From Citrifermentans bemidjiense Bem (GTDB lineage: Bacteria > Desulfobacterota > Desulfuromonadia > Geobacterales > Geobacteraceae): 64,000 nucleotides of DNA. The notes under the pieces were generated by a model. The model had not been told where the DNA came from. It did not search any database and worked only from the letters and a program-made list of their open reading frames with translations. The translations under genes and the position numbers were made by a program. The stretch is taken from assembly GCF_000020725.1 (NCBI RefSeq), contig NC_011146.1, forward strand, positions 1,363,501 to 1,427,500, written 5' to 3'. Positions within the stretch are counted from its first letter, which is position 1; every line of letters starts with the position of its first letter. Positions 33,807 through 42,338 of this stretch are shown in pieces.

Positions 33807-34963
33807 ACCGATACCGCATACATTGTCTGCCGGGCCTCCTGCTAGTGGGGGCCCTTTACTTTGGCGCGCCCGTTTTGGCCGCGACGCCCACACCTGCCGC
33901 TGCGCCGGGCGCGGCCGAGGCGGCGCAACCAAAGACAGAAGCGGCGCAACCAAGGACTGAAGCGGAGTTCATCCCCTCTTTTCGCTACGGCGACCGCGTG
34001 CTCACCGAGGACACCGTCTGGAAAGGGGTGGTGCTGGTGGAAGGGGCGGTAACCATTGCGCCTCAGGCGACGCTGACCATCGAGCCTGGGACGGTACTGC
34101 GCTTCAGGGGGAAGGAGCCTTCCGGCGCGGTGCTCGTGGTGCAGGGGCGGTTGGCGGCTGCCGGAACCAAGGAATCCCCCATCGTCTTCACCTCAAGCTT
34201 TGCCGTGCCCGCCGCAGGGGACTGGCAGGGGGTGATGCTCCTGGGGAGCGAGAAGAGAAACGTCCTTGAGAACTGCCGCATCGACGCCGCGCAGACCGGG
34301 CTCGAAGCTATTTTCTCCAACCTGACGCTGAAGAGCGTGCGGGCCGAGCGGAGCAAGACCGGGATGAGGTTTCAGGACGCCCTGGTTGTGATGGAGGGGG
34401 GCGGGGCCAGCGACTGCGATACCGGCCTCAACTTCTCCGAGAGCGAGGCGACCCTACGCAACCTGAACCTGATTGGAAACCGCAAAGGGCTCGTCGCCCA
34501 GCGCAGTTCCATTTATATGCAGGAGGGAAGCCTTTCCATGAACGGCTCCGCTTTCTCGTGCGACAGCTGCCGGGTCAGGTTGCAAGGGGGGGCTGTGTCG
34601 GACAACGCCAGAGGTATCACCCTGTACGAGAGCGAAGGGGCGGTCACCGGTGTTCAGGTAGCGCGCAACAGCGACTACGGCATTTCGCTCACCGCATCCC
34701 GGATAAGGGTCACGGCGAACCAGATGACCGGCAACGGCAACAGCGGCCTGTTGGTCTTCGACGGCTCTTCCGTCGCCTGGGACAACGCCATCCACGACAA
34801 CGGCTACGACGTTTACAACGCCGGCAAGGAGGAGTTCCGGGCGCCGGGCAACTGGTGGGGGGCGGCCGGGCCAAAGATTTATGACAACGGTGGAGCGGGG
34901 AAGGTCATATTCACCCCGCGGCTGACAGCACCGCCTGAAGCAGGTTCCAAAGAAAAACCCTAA
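33803..34963 (+). CDS. Exported right-handed beta-helix protein
   Basis: A 386-residue secreted protein. A signal peptide ([18 protein letters not shown]) is followed by an Ala/Pro linker with a tandem [15 protein letters not shown], then a parallel beta-helix domain (about 70-370) recognisable from repeated turns such as [34 protein letters not shown] and [20 protein letters not shown]. The domain ends in the typical [11 protein letters not shown]. It may bind or cleave a polysaccharide; no catalytic residues are evident. The ATG overlaps the diguanylate cyclase stop (ATGA), so a c-di-GMP-linked surface role is plausible. Confidence 0.82.
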   Translation: MNRYRIHCLPGLLLVGALYFGAPVLAATPTPAAAPGAAEAAQPKTEAAQPRTEAEFIPSFRYGDRVLTEDTVWKGVVLVEGAVTIAPQATLTIEPGTVLRFRGKEPSGAVLVVQGRLAAAGTKESPIVFTSSFAVPAAGDWQGVMLLGSEKRNVLENCRIDAAQTGLEAIFSNLTLKSVRAERSKTGMRFQDALVVMEGGGASDCDTGLNFSESEATLRNLNLIGNRKGLVAQRSSIYMQEGSLSMNGSAFSCDSCRVRLQGGAVSDNARGITLYESEGAVTGVQVARNSDYGISLTASRIRVTANQMTGNGNSGLLVFDGSSVAWDNAIHDNGYDVYNAGKEEFRAPGNWWGAAGPKIYDNGGAGKVIFTPRLTAPPEAGSKEKP

Positions 34964-34991
34964 ACTTTTTACCCAGAGAGGATGGAGATAC

Positions 34992-35711
34992 ATGATACGC
35001 AGAGAAGGCCGCGCGGCCAACGCCTTGAGAGAAGTTAAGATCACCCGCAATTACCTGAAGCACGCCGAGGGCTCTGTCCTGGTCGAGTTTGGGGACACCA
35101 AAGTCATCTGCAACGCAACGGTCGAGGCGAGGGTACCTTCGTTTCTGAAAGGGAAGGGGAGCGGCTGGGTCACGGCGGAGTACTGCATGCTGCCGCGCGC
35201 CACGCACACCAGGAACCAGCGCGAATCTGCCAAGGGGAAACTCTCCGGCCGCACCCACGAGATCCAGAGGCTGATCGGCAGGTCGCTGCGCGCGGTGGTC
35301 GACCTGGAGCTTCTGGGCGAGCGCTCCATCGTGATCGACTGCGACGTGATCCAGGCCGACGGCGGCACCCGCACCGCCTCCATCACCGGCGCCTACGTGG
35401 CCTTGGCGGACGCGCTGCAGAACCTGGTCAACGCCGGCGAACTCGAGAAGAGCCCCCTCAGGGAGGCGGTCGCCGCCGTAAGCGTGGGGATCGTCGACGG
35501 CGTTCCCTTCCTCGACCTCGACTACCCCGAGGACTCCACCGCCGAAGTCGACATGAACTTCGTGATGACCTCGTCCATGCGCTTTGTCGAGGTGCAGGGG
35601 ACTGCCGAGGCGGAGCCTTTCACCCTCGACCAGATGGACGCCATGCGCAGGCACGCGATGCTCGGCCTCTCCCGCCTCTTCGAGATCCAGCAGGAGGCTT
35701 TGCAGGCATGA
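34992..35711 (+). CDS. rph: Ribonuclease PH
   Basis: A 239-residue phosphorolytic 3'-5' exoribonuclease trimming tRNA 3' ends. Conserved: [38 protein letters not shown], the RNase PH signature [17 protein letters not shown], and [20 protein letters not shown]. It has the standard length. AGAGAGGATGG precedes the ATG. It overlaps rdgB by four bases, a common bacterial pairing, and lies just upstream of a tRNA cluster. Confidence 0.97.
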   Translation: MIRREGRAANALREVKITRNYLKHAEGSVLVEFGDTKVICNATVEARVPSFLKGKGSGWVTAEYCMLPRATHTRNQRESAKGKLSGRTHEIQRLIGRSLRAVVDLELLGERSIVIDCDVIQADGGTRTASITGAYVALADALQNLVNAGELEKSPLREAVAAVSVGIVDGVPFLDLDYPEDSTAEVDMNFVMTSSMRFVEVQGTAEAEPFTLDQMDAMRRHAMLGLSRLFEIQQEALQA

Positions 35712-36313
35712 AAGAGCTCCTGGTAGCGTCGGGGAACAAGGGGAAGCTGCGCGAATTCGAGAAGCTTTTGGAGGGGGTGGTGGAGACCATCCTCTCCCCT
35801 GCCGACTTCCCGGGGCTTCCGGAGGTGGAGGAGGACGGCGACAGCTTCGAGGCGAACGCCCTGAAAAAGGCCCGCTCCGCCGCGCTCTTCACCGGTAAAC
35901 CGGTTCTGTCCGACGACTCCGGGCTCTGCGTCGACCACCTTGGAGGGCGCCCCGGCGTCTACTCGGCGCGCTTTGCCGGAGAGGGGGCCGGGGACGCCGC
36001 CAACAACGCGCGCCTCTTGCAGGAAATGGCCGGAGTGCCGCGCGAAGAGCGCACCGGCGCCTTCCACTGCGTCATCGCCCTTTGCCTCCCAGACGGAAGC
36101 TGCCAGACCTTCGACGGCATGCTAAAGGGGGAGATACTGGATGCGCCGCGCGGGGAGGGGGGCTTCGGCTACGATCCGCTCTTTCTGGTTCCCGAGCACG
36201 GGCAGACCTTCTCCGAACTTCCGATGGAGATCAAAAACACCATCAGCCACCGCGGCCGCGCCATGCAGATGCTCAAAGAGGCGCTGCAAAAACGGGAAGA
36301 CGTCTCACGCTAA
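35708..36313 (+). CDS. rdgB: XTP/dITP diphosphatase (RdgB/HAM1)
   Basis: A 201-residue house-cleaning nucleotide pyrophosphatase that hydrolyses XTP, dITP and related non-canonical purine nucleotides. Motifs: the N-terminal [49 protein letters not shown], and the C-terminal [20 protein letters not shown] and [10 protein letters not shown]. The length is normal. The ATG overlaps rph (ATGA). Downstream are short direct repeats (GACGCAAA units at 36312-36328; GGGGATGCA units near 36372) before the tRNAs. Confidence 0.97.
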   Translation: MKELLVASGNKGKLREFEKLLEGVVETILSPADFPGLPEVEEDGDSFEANALKKARSAALFTGKPVLSDDSGLCVDHLGGRPGVYSARFAGEGAGDAANNARLLQEMAGVPREERTGAFHCVIALCLPDGSCQTFDGMLKGEILDAPRGEGGFGYDPLFLVPEHGQTFSELPMEIKNTISHRGRAMQMLKEALQKREDVSR

Positions 36314-36511
36314 GACGCAAAGACGCAAAGAAAAGCAAGACAGCAAAAAAGACTCTCTAACAGGGATAAAGGGGATGCAGGGGATGCAGGGGATTAGGCA
36401 TAAGCTTTGTTCTTAGCAGTCATCCCTTTTATCGTTTCATCACTGTGCAAGCGCTTTTTTGTTTTGAATTGTTCGAGCCAATCCGTTTTGCTGTTTACTG
36501 GAAAAATCTGC

Positions 36512-36540
36512 TTGCACAGCCATAAATGCTGTGCTATAAA
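36512..36540 (+). promoter_or_regulatory. Predicted promoter of the tRNA cluster
   Basis: TTGCAC (36512-36517), 17-base spacer, TATAAA (36535-36540), ending 14 bases before tRNA-Pro. The spacing and position are very good. Confidence 0.65.
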
Positions 36541-36554
36541 CGTGGTTCTTGAAT

Positions 36555-36632
36555 CGGGGTGTAGCGCAGCCTGGCTAGCGCACCTGCCTTGGGAGCAGGG
36601 GGCCGGAGGTTCGAATCCTCTCACCCCGACCA
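36555..36632 (+). tRNA. tRNA-Pro (TGG)
   Basis: Cloverleaf: acceptor CGGGGTG/CACCCCG, D arm GCGC/GCGC, anticodon arm CCTGC-CTTGGGA-GCAGG with anticodon TGG, T arm with TTCGAAT. The encoded CCA ends at 36632. Confidence 0.95.
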
Positions 36633-36650
36633 CTCAAGCAGTCCTTCTCT

Positions 36651-36727
36651 GCGCCTGTAGCTCAGTTGGATAGAGCAACGGCCTTCTAAGCCGTAGGTCA
36701 GAGGTTCGAACCCTCTCAGGCGTACCA
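36651..36727 (+). tRNA. tRNA-Arg (TCT)
   Basis: Acceptor GCGCCTG/CAGGCGT, anticodon arm ACGGC-CTTCTAA-GCCGT with anticodon TCT, T arm GAGG-TTCGAAC-CCTC, encoded CCA. It lies 18 bases after tRNA-Pro. Confidence 0.96.
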
Positions 36728-36738
36728 AAATTGAATAT

Positions 36739-36815
36739 GGTGGATATGGTGAAGCGGTTAACACAAACGACTGTGACTCGTTCATACGTGGGTTCGATCC
36801 CCACTATCCACCCCA
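36739..36815 (+). tRNA. tRNA-His (GTG)
   Basis: Acceptor GTGGATA/TATCCAC with an extra G at 36739 able to pair with discriminator C, the tRNA-His identity pair. Anticodon arm AACGA-CTGTGAC-TCGTT gives GTG. The CCA is encoded. Confidence 0.95.
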
Positions 36816-36862
36816 AATAACCACAGACCCCGTTTATTAGCGGGGTTTGCTGTTTTATCTTC

Positions 36863-36947
36863 GCGAGAGTGGCGGAATTGGCAGACGCACCAGACTTAGG
36901 ATCTGGCTCCTCACGGAATAGGGGTTCAAGTCCCCTCTCTCGCACCA
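36863..36947 (+). tRNA. tRNA-Leu (TAG)
   Basis: Class II tRNA with long variable arm. Acceptor GCGAGAG/CTCTCGC, anticodon arm CCAGA-CTTAGGA-TCTGG giving TAG, T arm GGGG-TTCAAGT-CCCC, encoded CCA. A short GC hairpin (ACCCCG/CGGGGT, 36827-36846) separates it from tRNA-His. Confidence 0.95.
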
Positions 36948-36958
36948 TCAATTATTTC

Positions 36959-36992
36959 AAAGGGTTATCCGATTTCGGGTAACCCTTTTTTT
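36959..36992 (+). terminator. Terminator after the tRNA cluster
   Basis: Stem AAGGGTTA/TAACCCTT with a run of seven T's, 12 bases after tRNA-Leu. Confidence 0.75.
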
Positions 36993-37188
36993 CCGTGAAA
37001 GCTCGTGCATCGTTTTGCAACCTCGAATCCCTTTGTACGGGTTGTCCAACTGGCGCCGCAGGGGGCGCAAGTGGGGGCTCTTTTCCCAACGGAGCGATAG
37101 GGAACGGCTGCTCGCCCCCGTGTCATTCATGAAAATTCCGGTATCATTAACGTTGTGCGGTGAGTCACAACTATTCAGGGAGGTCACG

Positions 37189-37551
37189 ATGAGAACGGTA
37201 TTCTTGCTCATGCTTATACTTGTTGCCAAGCCTTCCTTGGCAATTGAGCCCGACAAGGTATCGCATTTCGCTGGGAGTTCTGCCTTGGGCCTTGTTGCCG
37301 ACAGCGTCGCCTATCACACCGCGACACAAATGGGGCCGGGCGAGAGAATGGCGGTGTCCTCGGGCGTTGCTCTGGTGCCGGGTTTCATCATCGAGTGCGT
37401 GGACGAGTTTTCAGGCTACCACTTCAGCTGGGCCGATCTTTTGGCCGATGCTCTCGGGGCCGGTACCGGTTCCGTTGCCGGTGAGCTTCTGAACGGTCAA
37501 TTCTGGATTTCCGCTTCGGGCCGCCAGGTGCGCTTGATCGGCCACTGGTGA
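37189..37551 (+). CDS. Exported YfiM/DUF2279-like protein
   Basis: A 120-residue protein with a signal peptide (MRTVFLLMLILVAKPSLA). It is followed by DKVSHFAGSSALGLVADSVA, two more hydrophobic helices, and WADLLADALGAGTGSVAGEL. The DKxxHF...DLLADxxGA pattern resembles the YfiM/DUF2279 lipoprotein-like family, but the leader here has no lipobox Cys. Function is unknown. The ATG at 37189 has GGGAGG upstream at good spacing. It is bounded by terminators on both sides. Confidence 0.7.
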   Translation: MRTVFLLMLILVAKPSLAIEPDKVSHFAGSSALGLVADSVAYHTATQMGPGERMAVSSGVALVPGFIIECVDEFSGYHFSWADLLADALGAGTGSVAGELLNGQFWISASGRQVRLIGHW

Positions 37552-37645
37552 AAAGCTCCCTGCGCACCCTCGGGAGGAGCATGCATGTTTTGTCATGAAG
37601 GTGGCGAGGCTCCAGAAAAGCTTCCAGGACGGCGACAGCGAACAC

Positions 37646-37691
37646 AAAAAAAGGAATCCCCATCTGCTTCAGTGACGGGGATTCCTTTTTT
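37646..37691. terminator. Bidirectional terminator
   Basis: Stem AAGGAATCCCC/GGGGATTCCTT flanked by A's on the left and T's on the right. It serves the upstream plus-strand gene and the convergent yceI gene. Confidence 0.85.
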
Positions 37692-37711
37692 ATTTACGGC
37701 CGGTCAGCAAG

Positions 37712-38305
37712 TTACTTCGCTTTGATCATCTCGATTTCAAGGTTGATGTCGACGTCTTCGCCTACTGCGACGCCGCCGGTCTCAAGAGCCGCGTTGTAGA
37801 CCAGACCGAAATCCTTGCGGTTGATCTTGGTGCTGGCGACCACGCCGCTTCTCAGGTTGCCCCAGGGGTCCTTGCTCTCCTTGGCCGGCCCTTCCACGTT
37901 CAGCACCACTTCCTTGGTCACGCCGTGCAGCGTCAGGTCGCCGGTCACTTTGAGTTTGCCTTTGCCGGCCTTGGCCACCTTTTTCGAGGTGAAGGTCATG
38001 GTCGGGTACTTGGCGGCGTCGAAGAAGTCGGCGCTCCTCAGGTGCTCATCGCGCTTGGCGACATTGGTGTTGACCGATGCGGTGTCGATGGTGACGGAAA
38101 CCTTGGACTTGGTTATGTCCTTGTCGTTCAGCTCCAGAACGCCGCGGTGCTTCTCAAAGCTCCCCTTGACGTTGGAGACCATCAGGTGGCGCACCTTGAA
38201 ACCGACGTTGGAGTGGTCGGGGTCGATATTCCAGGTAGAGGCAGAGGCGACAACGGGAAGGGCCAGTGCTGCTATGGCTGCGATGGATGCGATGATCTTT
38301 TTCAT
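37712..38305 (-). CDS. YceI-family periplasmic protein
   Basis: A 197-residue exported lipocalin-like protein that binds polyisoprenoid-type lipids in this family. A signal peptide (IIASIAAIAALALPVVASA) precedes WNIDPDHSNVGFKVRHLMV, GVLELNDKDITKSKVSVTID, FTSKKVAKAGKGKLKVTGDL and NRKDFGLVYNAALETGGVAV, all standard YceI segments. A MarR regulator lies 90 bases upstream on the same strand. A palindrome TTAACGTTAA (38356-38365) in the gap could be an operator. Confidence 0.94.
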   Translation of the reverse strand: MKKIIASIAAIAALALPVVASASTWNIDPDHSNVGFKVRHLMVSNVKGSFEKHRGVLELNDKDITKSKVSVTIDTASVNTNVAKRDEHLRSADFFDAAKYPTMTFTSKKVAKAGKGKLKVTGDLTLHGVTKEVVLNVEGPAKESKDPWGNLRSGVVASTKINRKDFGLVYNAALETGGVAVGEDVDINLEIEMIKAK

Positions 38306-38395
38306 GGTGTACTCCTTTTTACAGGTTATTGTTGGATGGTTTTAAGTTATACGCTTTAACGTTAAGCTGTTTTCTCAAAAAAAAGGCGCTCTCTG

Positions 38396-38839
38396 TTATC
38401 CCTGTCCCTCCCTTATTCCAAGTTTCTTGCACAACTCTCCCAGCGTTTCCTGTTCCTGTTCCGTGAGGACGCTCATCTCCGACACGATGGCAGCCTCGAC
38501 CTCGGCGAAAACGACCTCTATCAGCGCCCGTCCCTTGTCGGTGAGGACGACGGTGTAATAACGCCGGTCTTCCAGGCTGCGCTCCCGCCTGACCAGCTCC
38601 TGCTTTTCAAGGTTGTCGATGACCAGCGTGATGTTCCCGGTGCTCTTGAGGATCTTCGCGGCCACGTCGCGCTGGCACATGGCCCCCTTGTGGAGCAGCG
38701 CCTCCAGGACTCCGAACTGGCTGATGGTCAGCCTCGCCTCGGACATCTTCCGACCCACCCTGCTGGTTACCGACTCGGAAGCCCGCATCAGCTTGGTGTA
38801 GGTATTGAGCGCACGATATGAATTTTTTTTCTCTTCCAT
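38396..38839 (-). CDS. MarR-family transcriptional regulator
   Basis: A 147-residue winged-helix repressor. The helix-turn-helix and wing are seen in LTISQFGVLEALLHKGAMCQ, AAKILKSTGNITLVIDNLEK and LVRRERSLEDRRYYTVVLTD (the DRR wing motif). The ATG at 38839 has GGAG 7 bases upstream. It probably controls itself and yceI downstream; MarR proteins often respond to phenolic or lipophilic compounds, which fits a lipid-binding YceI partner. That link is inference. Confidence 0.92.
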   Translation of the reverse strand: MEEKKNSYRALNTYTKLMRASESVTSRVGRKMSEARLTISQFGVLEALLHKGAMCQRDVAAKILKSTGNITLVIDNLEKQELVRRERSLEDRRYYTVVLTDKGRALIEVVFAEVEAAIVSEMSVLTEQEQETLGELCKKLGIREGQG

Positions 38840-38870
38840 GGTGTTTCTCCTGCTATACATTCGATGTGCT

Positions 38871-38902
38871 ATCGATTGATATTAAACTAGTTCCGAATCG
38901 AT
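38871..38902 (-). promoter_or_regulatory. Paired ATCGAT sites upstream of marR
   Basis: Two palindromes, ATCGAT at 38871-38876 and 38897-38902, flank an AT-rich core, 26 bases apart centre to centre. On the minus strand TTGACA precedes them, so they sit across the likely promoter, a natural autoregulatory arrangement. Confidence 0.35.
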
Positions 38903-38973
38903 TAAATGTCAAACTATTTTTTTCACCCTCTGGTAAAAAAATATAAGTGGCCGTACTGACTAGGAAAACAGAC

Positions 38974-39004
38974 AAAAAGCCGCCTCCGTTGGTACGGAGG
39001 CGGT
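38974..39004 (-). terminator. Terminator of the ferritin-like gene
   Basis: Stem ACCGCCTCCGT/ACGGAGGCGGC with a 4-base loop and five T's on the minus strand, about 90 bases past the stop of the 402-residue protein gene. Confidence 0.8.
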
Positions 39005-39096
39005 CGGATTTCTTCTTCGATGCACACCCGGCGGGAGCTTCCTATCGACGGGAGTAGCTCATGCGTTCCGAAAGGGTAGGGTAGGGGCGGTATCCG

Positions 39097-40305
39097 CTAT
39101 TTCTTCTGACGCAGCTCCTTGACGGGGTGCTGCCCCGCCAGCTCCAGGCGGTAATCCTGCCCATTCTTGCGCTGGTTCATCTTGATCACCTCTTCGCTCG
39201 GGGCACCCTTTACGTTGAGCAGGTCCTGGCACTCGACGTAGCGCCGGTTTTCCGGGAGTTGGTCCGGCGGGCCGATCTCGGTTTCGAAAGCGTTGTAGTC
39301 GATCTGGGTGGCCAGGATCTCCCTGACGTAGTTCACCTGGGACTTGAACTGCAACGGCGCGGGGAAGGTCTGCGGCAGCACCTGATCTAAGTTTACCCCC
39401 ATCTTGCCGGCGATCTTGCCCAGGTTCTGGAGGTGAGTGAGCTCCATGCCCAGGTGCAGTTCCCAGATCGGTTTCACGTGGCGGTCGGTTTCTTCCTGCA
39501 GAAAGGACCAGTAGAGCCAGCACTCGTTGTACTCGTGCAGGAGCGCGTTCTCGATCCACGGGGTCTGCGGGTCGAGCAGCGACTCGTACTGGGTGACGTG
39601 CTGCTCCTCGATCATGGCGATCTCCTGGTATAACCCCCGCCCGACCTGGTCCTGCAGCGTGTTGCCGATGTTCATGTAAAAGTTCATGGTCTGCTGCTCG
39701 CCGGCCAAAAGGGTGAGAGTGTAGAGCTTGGTGAGCGGGTCGGCGGCCATCCGGTTCATCGGCTTCCTGACGTCGTCGAAGGGGTGGCGGTGCTCCTTGA
39801 CGGTGGGGCGCCCCGGTGTGATCTCGGTCAGCTTCCCGACCAGCTTCTCCGCTTTCACCCCCTGCGTCATCTCCAGGAGGTTGGCATAGCGGTACAGGTG
39901 GTCGAAGTCCTCCAGAAGCCCGAAATCGAAGACCTGCTTCACGTACTGATCGGGGACGTTTGCGGCGAGAAAGGCGGTAAGATCGACCGCCACCTGCTCA
40001 TAGCCGATGGTGGTTTCAAGCGGCGACTCGTCTCCCGGGGAAAGCCAGTTGATGGTTTTTTGCTGCTGCTGTTCGACCCTGCGGGTGAGGGCTAACTGCT
40101 TCTTTAGTTCCGGGGCGTTGCAGTTGCGGGCGAACTGGTGCGAGAAGATGGCCCCCTCGACCTCCACGCCGTTCATGAGGATAATGCGGGCCTTGGTGTA
40201 GGGATGCACCTCGTTCTTGTCGTAGGGCTTGACGTTCAGCTCCTGCCAGTTCCTCAGCTGCTTGTCTGCGGCGATGCCGCGTTCCTTGAAAGGATTAAAG
40301 CTCAC
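39097..40305 (-). CDS. Large protein with embedded ferritin-like diiron helices
   Basis: A 402-residue soluble protein whose family I do not recognise. The middle (about 205-330) shows a ferritin-like pattern of four helices with metal-type carboxylates: LLAGEQQTMNFYMNIG, YQEIAMIEEQHVTQYESLL (EExxH-like), LLHEYNECWLYWSFLQEE, and WELHLGMELTHLQNLG. The N-terminal part (KARIILMNGVEVEGAIFSHQ) and the C-terminal part (YVECQDLLNVKGAPSEEVIK) are additions. GTG at 40305 is the start because AAGGAGG is 6 bases upstream; the longer frame reads through the ribosome site. It may be an oxygen- or peroxide-handling enzyme; this is inference. Confidence 0.75.
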   Translation of the reverse strand: MSFNPFKERGIAADKQLRNWQELNVKPYDKNEVHPYTKARIILMNGVEVEGAIFSHQFARNCNAPELKKQLALTRRVEQQQQKTINWLSPGDESPLETTIGYEQVAVDLTAFLAANVPDQYVKQVFDFGLLEDFDHLYRYANLLEMTQGVKAEKLVGKLTEITPGRPTVKEHRHPFDDVRKPMNRMAADPLTKLYTLTLLAGEQQTMNFYMNIGNTLQDQVGRGLYQEIAMIEEQHVTQYESLLDPQTPWIENALLHEYNECWLYWSFLQEETDRHVKPIWELHLGMELTHLQNLGKIAGKMGVNLDQVLPQTFPAPLQFKSQVNYVREILATQIDYNAFETEIGPPDQLPENRRYVECQDLLNVKGAPSEEVIKMNQRKNGQDYRLELAGQHPVKELRQKK

Positions 40306-40376
40306 GTTGAACCTCCTTTGGTTAGAATTTGCCAATTATACAAAGAGGGCTAGGGCCGTCAAACGTATCGATTCGC

Positions 40377-40405
40377 TTGACAGGACAGGTTCCCCTTTTT
40401 ATACT
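40377..40405 (+). promoter_or_regulatory. Near-consensus sigma-70 promoter
   Basis: TTGACA (40377-40382), exactly 17 bases, TATACT (40400-40405). It is the best promoter match I found in the window and should drive the short ORF at 40440 and the cytochrome gene. Confidence 0.75.
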
Positions 40406-40439
40406 TGCGCGATTAAAAATTTCCAATAAGGAATAACCC

Positions 40440-40541
40440 ATGCTTAGGCTAATTAGAATTGGGTACCTGCTGTTGCTGGGTTCCGAAAAATACTGGCGTC
40501 TTGTGGCGCACCACGCGGGAAGAACAAAAATAGGGGGGTAA
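40440..40541 (+). CDS. Possible 33-residue leader ORF before the cytochrome
   Basis: ATG at 40440 with AAGGA 7 bases upstream, 35 bases after a consensus promoter, ending TAA at 40541, two bases before the cytochrome ATG. It begins with a short hydrophobic run (LRLIRIGYLLLLG) and is basic after that. Its last codons (GGG GGG) form the cytochrome ribosome site, so its translation would affect cytochrome expression. Coding is unproven. Confidence 0.35.
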   Translation: MLRLIRIGYLLLLGSEKYWRLVAHHAGRTKIGG

Positions 40542-40543
40542 AA

Positions 40544-40909
40544 ATGCGCATTGTAATGGTAGCCGCTCTTTCGCTGGCGCTTTGCGCCGGGTGCTCCGCC
40601 AAGCGCGGGGAACCTATTTCGGAGCCGCTGAAGATCGACAACGCCAGGGTGGCCCGGGGGGAGCGCGCCTTCATGGCCAATTGCAACAAGTGCCATCCCG
40701 GAGGGGAGAAGGGGCTCGGGTTTGCCCTCAACAACAAGCCGTTGCCGGGATTCATGATCAAGGCGCAGGTCCGAGCGGGAGCCGGTGCGATGCCCGCCTT
40801 CACGAAGGAACTGATAACGGGAGAGCAGCTTGACGAGATCGTGGAGTACGTGGCGCTCCTAAGGAATTCGCCCCCCCCGCCCCGGGAGAACCTTAAGCAG
40901 GAACAGTAG
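40544..40909 (+). CDS. Monoheme c-type cytochrome, exported
   Basis: A 121-residue periplasmic or membrane-anchored cytochrome. The leader ends LALCAGCSA, with a possible but non-standard lipobox. One heme site C47-N-K-C50-H51 (MANCNKCHPGGEKGLG) is present, and a methionine in AGAGAMPAF is the likely distal ligand. The end is charged and Pro-rich (SPPPPRENLKQEQ). It fits cytochrome class I of the cytochrome-c-551/c6 size. A strong promoter upstream suggests high expression. Its partner in electron transfer is unknown. Confidence 0.9.
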   Translation: MRIVMVAALSLALCAGCSAKRGEPISEPLKIDNARVARGERAFMANCNKCHPGGEKGLGFALNNKPLPGFMIKAQVRAGAGAMPAFTKELITGEQLDEIVEYVALLRNSPPPPRENLKQEQ

Positions 40910-41015
40910 GCGGCAACGCTGCATTTACTGCCTTAGATGTTGCAAAAACCCCTCTTTAGTGGAACAATACCGCGAGCTTTAAGCCGGTTTTACTCTTTGA
41001 AGAGGGGCTGAGACT

Positions 41016-42272
41016 ATGAATGGACCAGACAGCAAGCTGATCAAGGCACTGCATCTCGGTCTGGAGATATCGCAGATCAAAGATATCGACCTGCTTCTGG
41101 AGAAGATACTGACAGAGGCGCGCCGCTTCACCAATTGCGACGCAGGTTCCATCTATGTGAAGGAAGGTGACCTGCTCAAGTTCAGTTACGCCCAGAACGA
41201 CACCATGCAGCGCCGGTTGCCGGTGGGGCGCAAACTCCCCTATGCGACCTTCACCGTTCCCATCAGCAGCAGTTCGATAGCCGGCTATGTCTCCCTGAAC
41301 GGCTCCATCCTCAATATCCCGGACGTCTCCTGCATCGATCCGGTCTACCCCTTTTCTTTCAACAGCCGCTACGACGAGATCGGCTACCGTACCCGCTCCA
41401 TGCTCACCGTCCCTCTCAAGAACCACCGGGGCGATGTGATAGGCGTGCTGCAGCTGATCAACGCCATGGACGCCTGCGGGAGCGTAGTTCCTTTCACCGA
41501 CAATAACGACGATATCATCACCTACTTCTCCAATGCCGCGGCCAATGCGGTGGAGCGCGCCAAGATGACCCGGGAGATCATCCTGAGGATGAACCGGATG
41601 GCCGAGATGCGCGACCCGAAGGAGACCGGCCCGCACGTGAACCGGGTGGCCTCCTACGCCGTTGCGCTCTATGAGGCGTGGGCTGCGAGAAACGGGCTGT
41701 CGCAGCAGGAGATCGACAAGAACCGCGACGTGCTGCGCATGGCGGCCATGCTGCACGACGTGGGGAAGGTCGCCATCTCGGACACCATCCTGAAGAAACC
41801 CGGACGCTTCAAGCCGGAAGAGTTCGCCATCATGAAGCAGCACACCGTCTACGGCGCCGATCTTTTCAGCGACATCTATTCCGACTTCGACGAGTCGGCG
41901 GCGGTGGTGATCATAAACCACCATGAGAGATGGGACGGCAAGGGGTACCCCGGGCACATCGATCCGCGCACCCGCCAACCCTTGCCCGGGTTCGAGACGG
42001 AACAGGGGGGAGCGCGCGGCAAGCGGGGGGAGGAGATCCCGCTCTTCGGCAGGATCGTCGCCATAGCCGACGTCTTCGACGCGCTCACCAGCAGCAGGTG
42101 CTACAAGGACGCCTGGGACTGCGACAAGGTCCTCGACACCATAAAGGAAGAGGCGGGCAAGCAGTTTGACCCGGAACTGGTCGAGGTGCTGTTGGAATGC
42201 TGCCTGGATTCCTTCCTCCAGATCGCCAAGCTTTACCCGGACCAGCACGCATCTCCCTTGGCGGCGCCCTGA
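41016..42272 (+). CDS. GAF-HD-GYP cyclic-dinucleotide phosphodiesterase
   Basis: A 418-residue cytoplasmic protein. The GAF domain covers about 20-185 (DLLLEKILTEARRFTNCDAG, RSMLTVPLKNHRGDVIGVLQ). The HD-GYP domain covers about 205-400, with metal site H247-D248 (AAMLHDVGKVAISD) and H302-H303 followed by the GYP motif at 310-312 (HHERWDGKGYP), all intact. Such enzymes hydrolyse c-di-GMP, and in Geobacter relatives some act on cGAMP. It can therefore counter the GGDEF enzymes encoded at 32.7 and 61.4 kb and influence the GEMM riboswitch at 12 kb. Confidence 0.93.
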   Translation: MNGPDSKLIKALHLGLEISQIKDIDLLLEKILTEARRFTNCDAGSIYVKEGDLLKFSYAQNDTMQRRLPVGRKLPYATFTVPISSSSIAGYVSLNGSILNIPDVSCIDPVYPFSFNSRYDEIGYRTRSMLTVPLKNHRGDVIGVLQLINAMDACGSVVPFTDNNDDIITYFSNAAANAVERAKMTREIILRMNRMAEMRDPKETGPHVNRVASYAVALYEAWAARNGLSQQEIDKNRDVLRMAAMLHDVGKVAISDTILKKPGRFKPEEFAIMKQHTVYGADLFSDIYSDFDESAAVVIINHHERWDGKGYPGHIDPRTRQPLPGFETEQGGARGKRGEEIPLFGRIVAIADVFDALTSSRCYKDAWDCDKVLDTIKEEAGKQFDPELVEVLLECCLDSFLQIAKLYPDQHASPLAAP

Positions 42273-42338
42273 TCGCTCCCGGGTACGGGTGAGCCGACGC
42301 AGTTTCCGAGGGGGAGGAAGGGTAGGTTAGGAGGTTCC

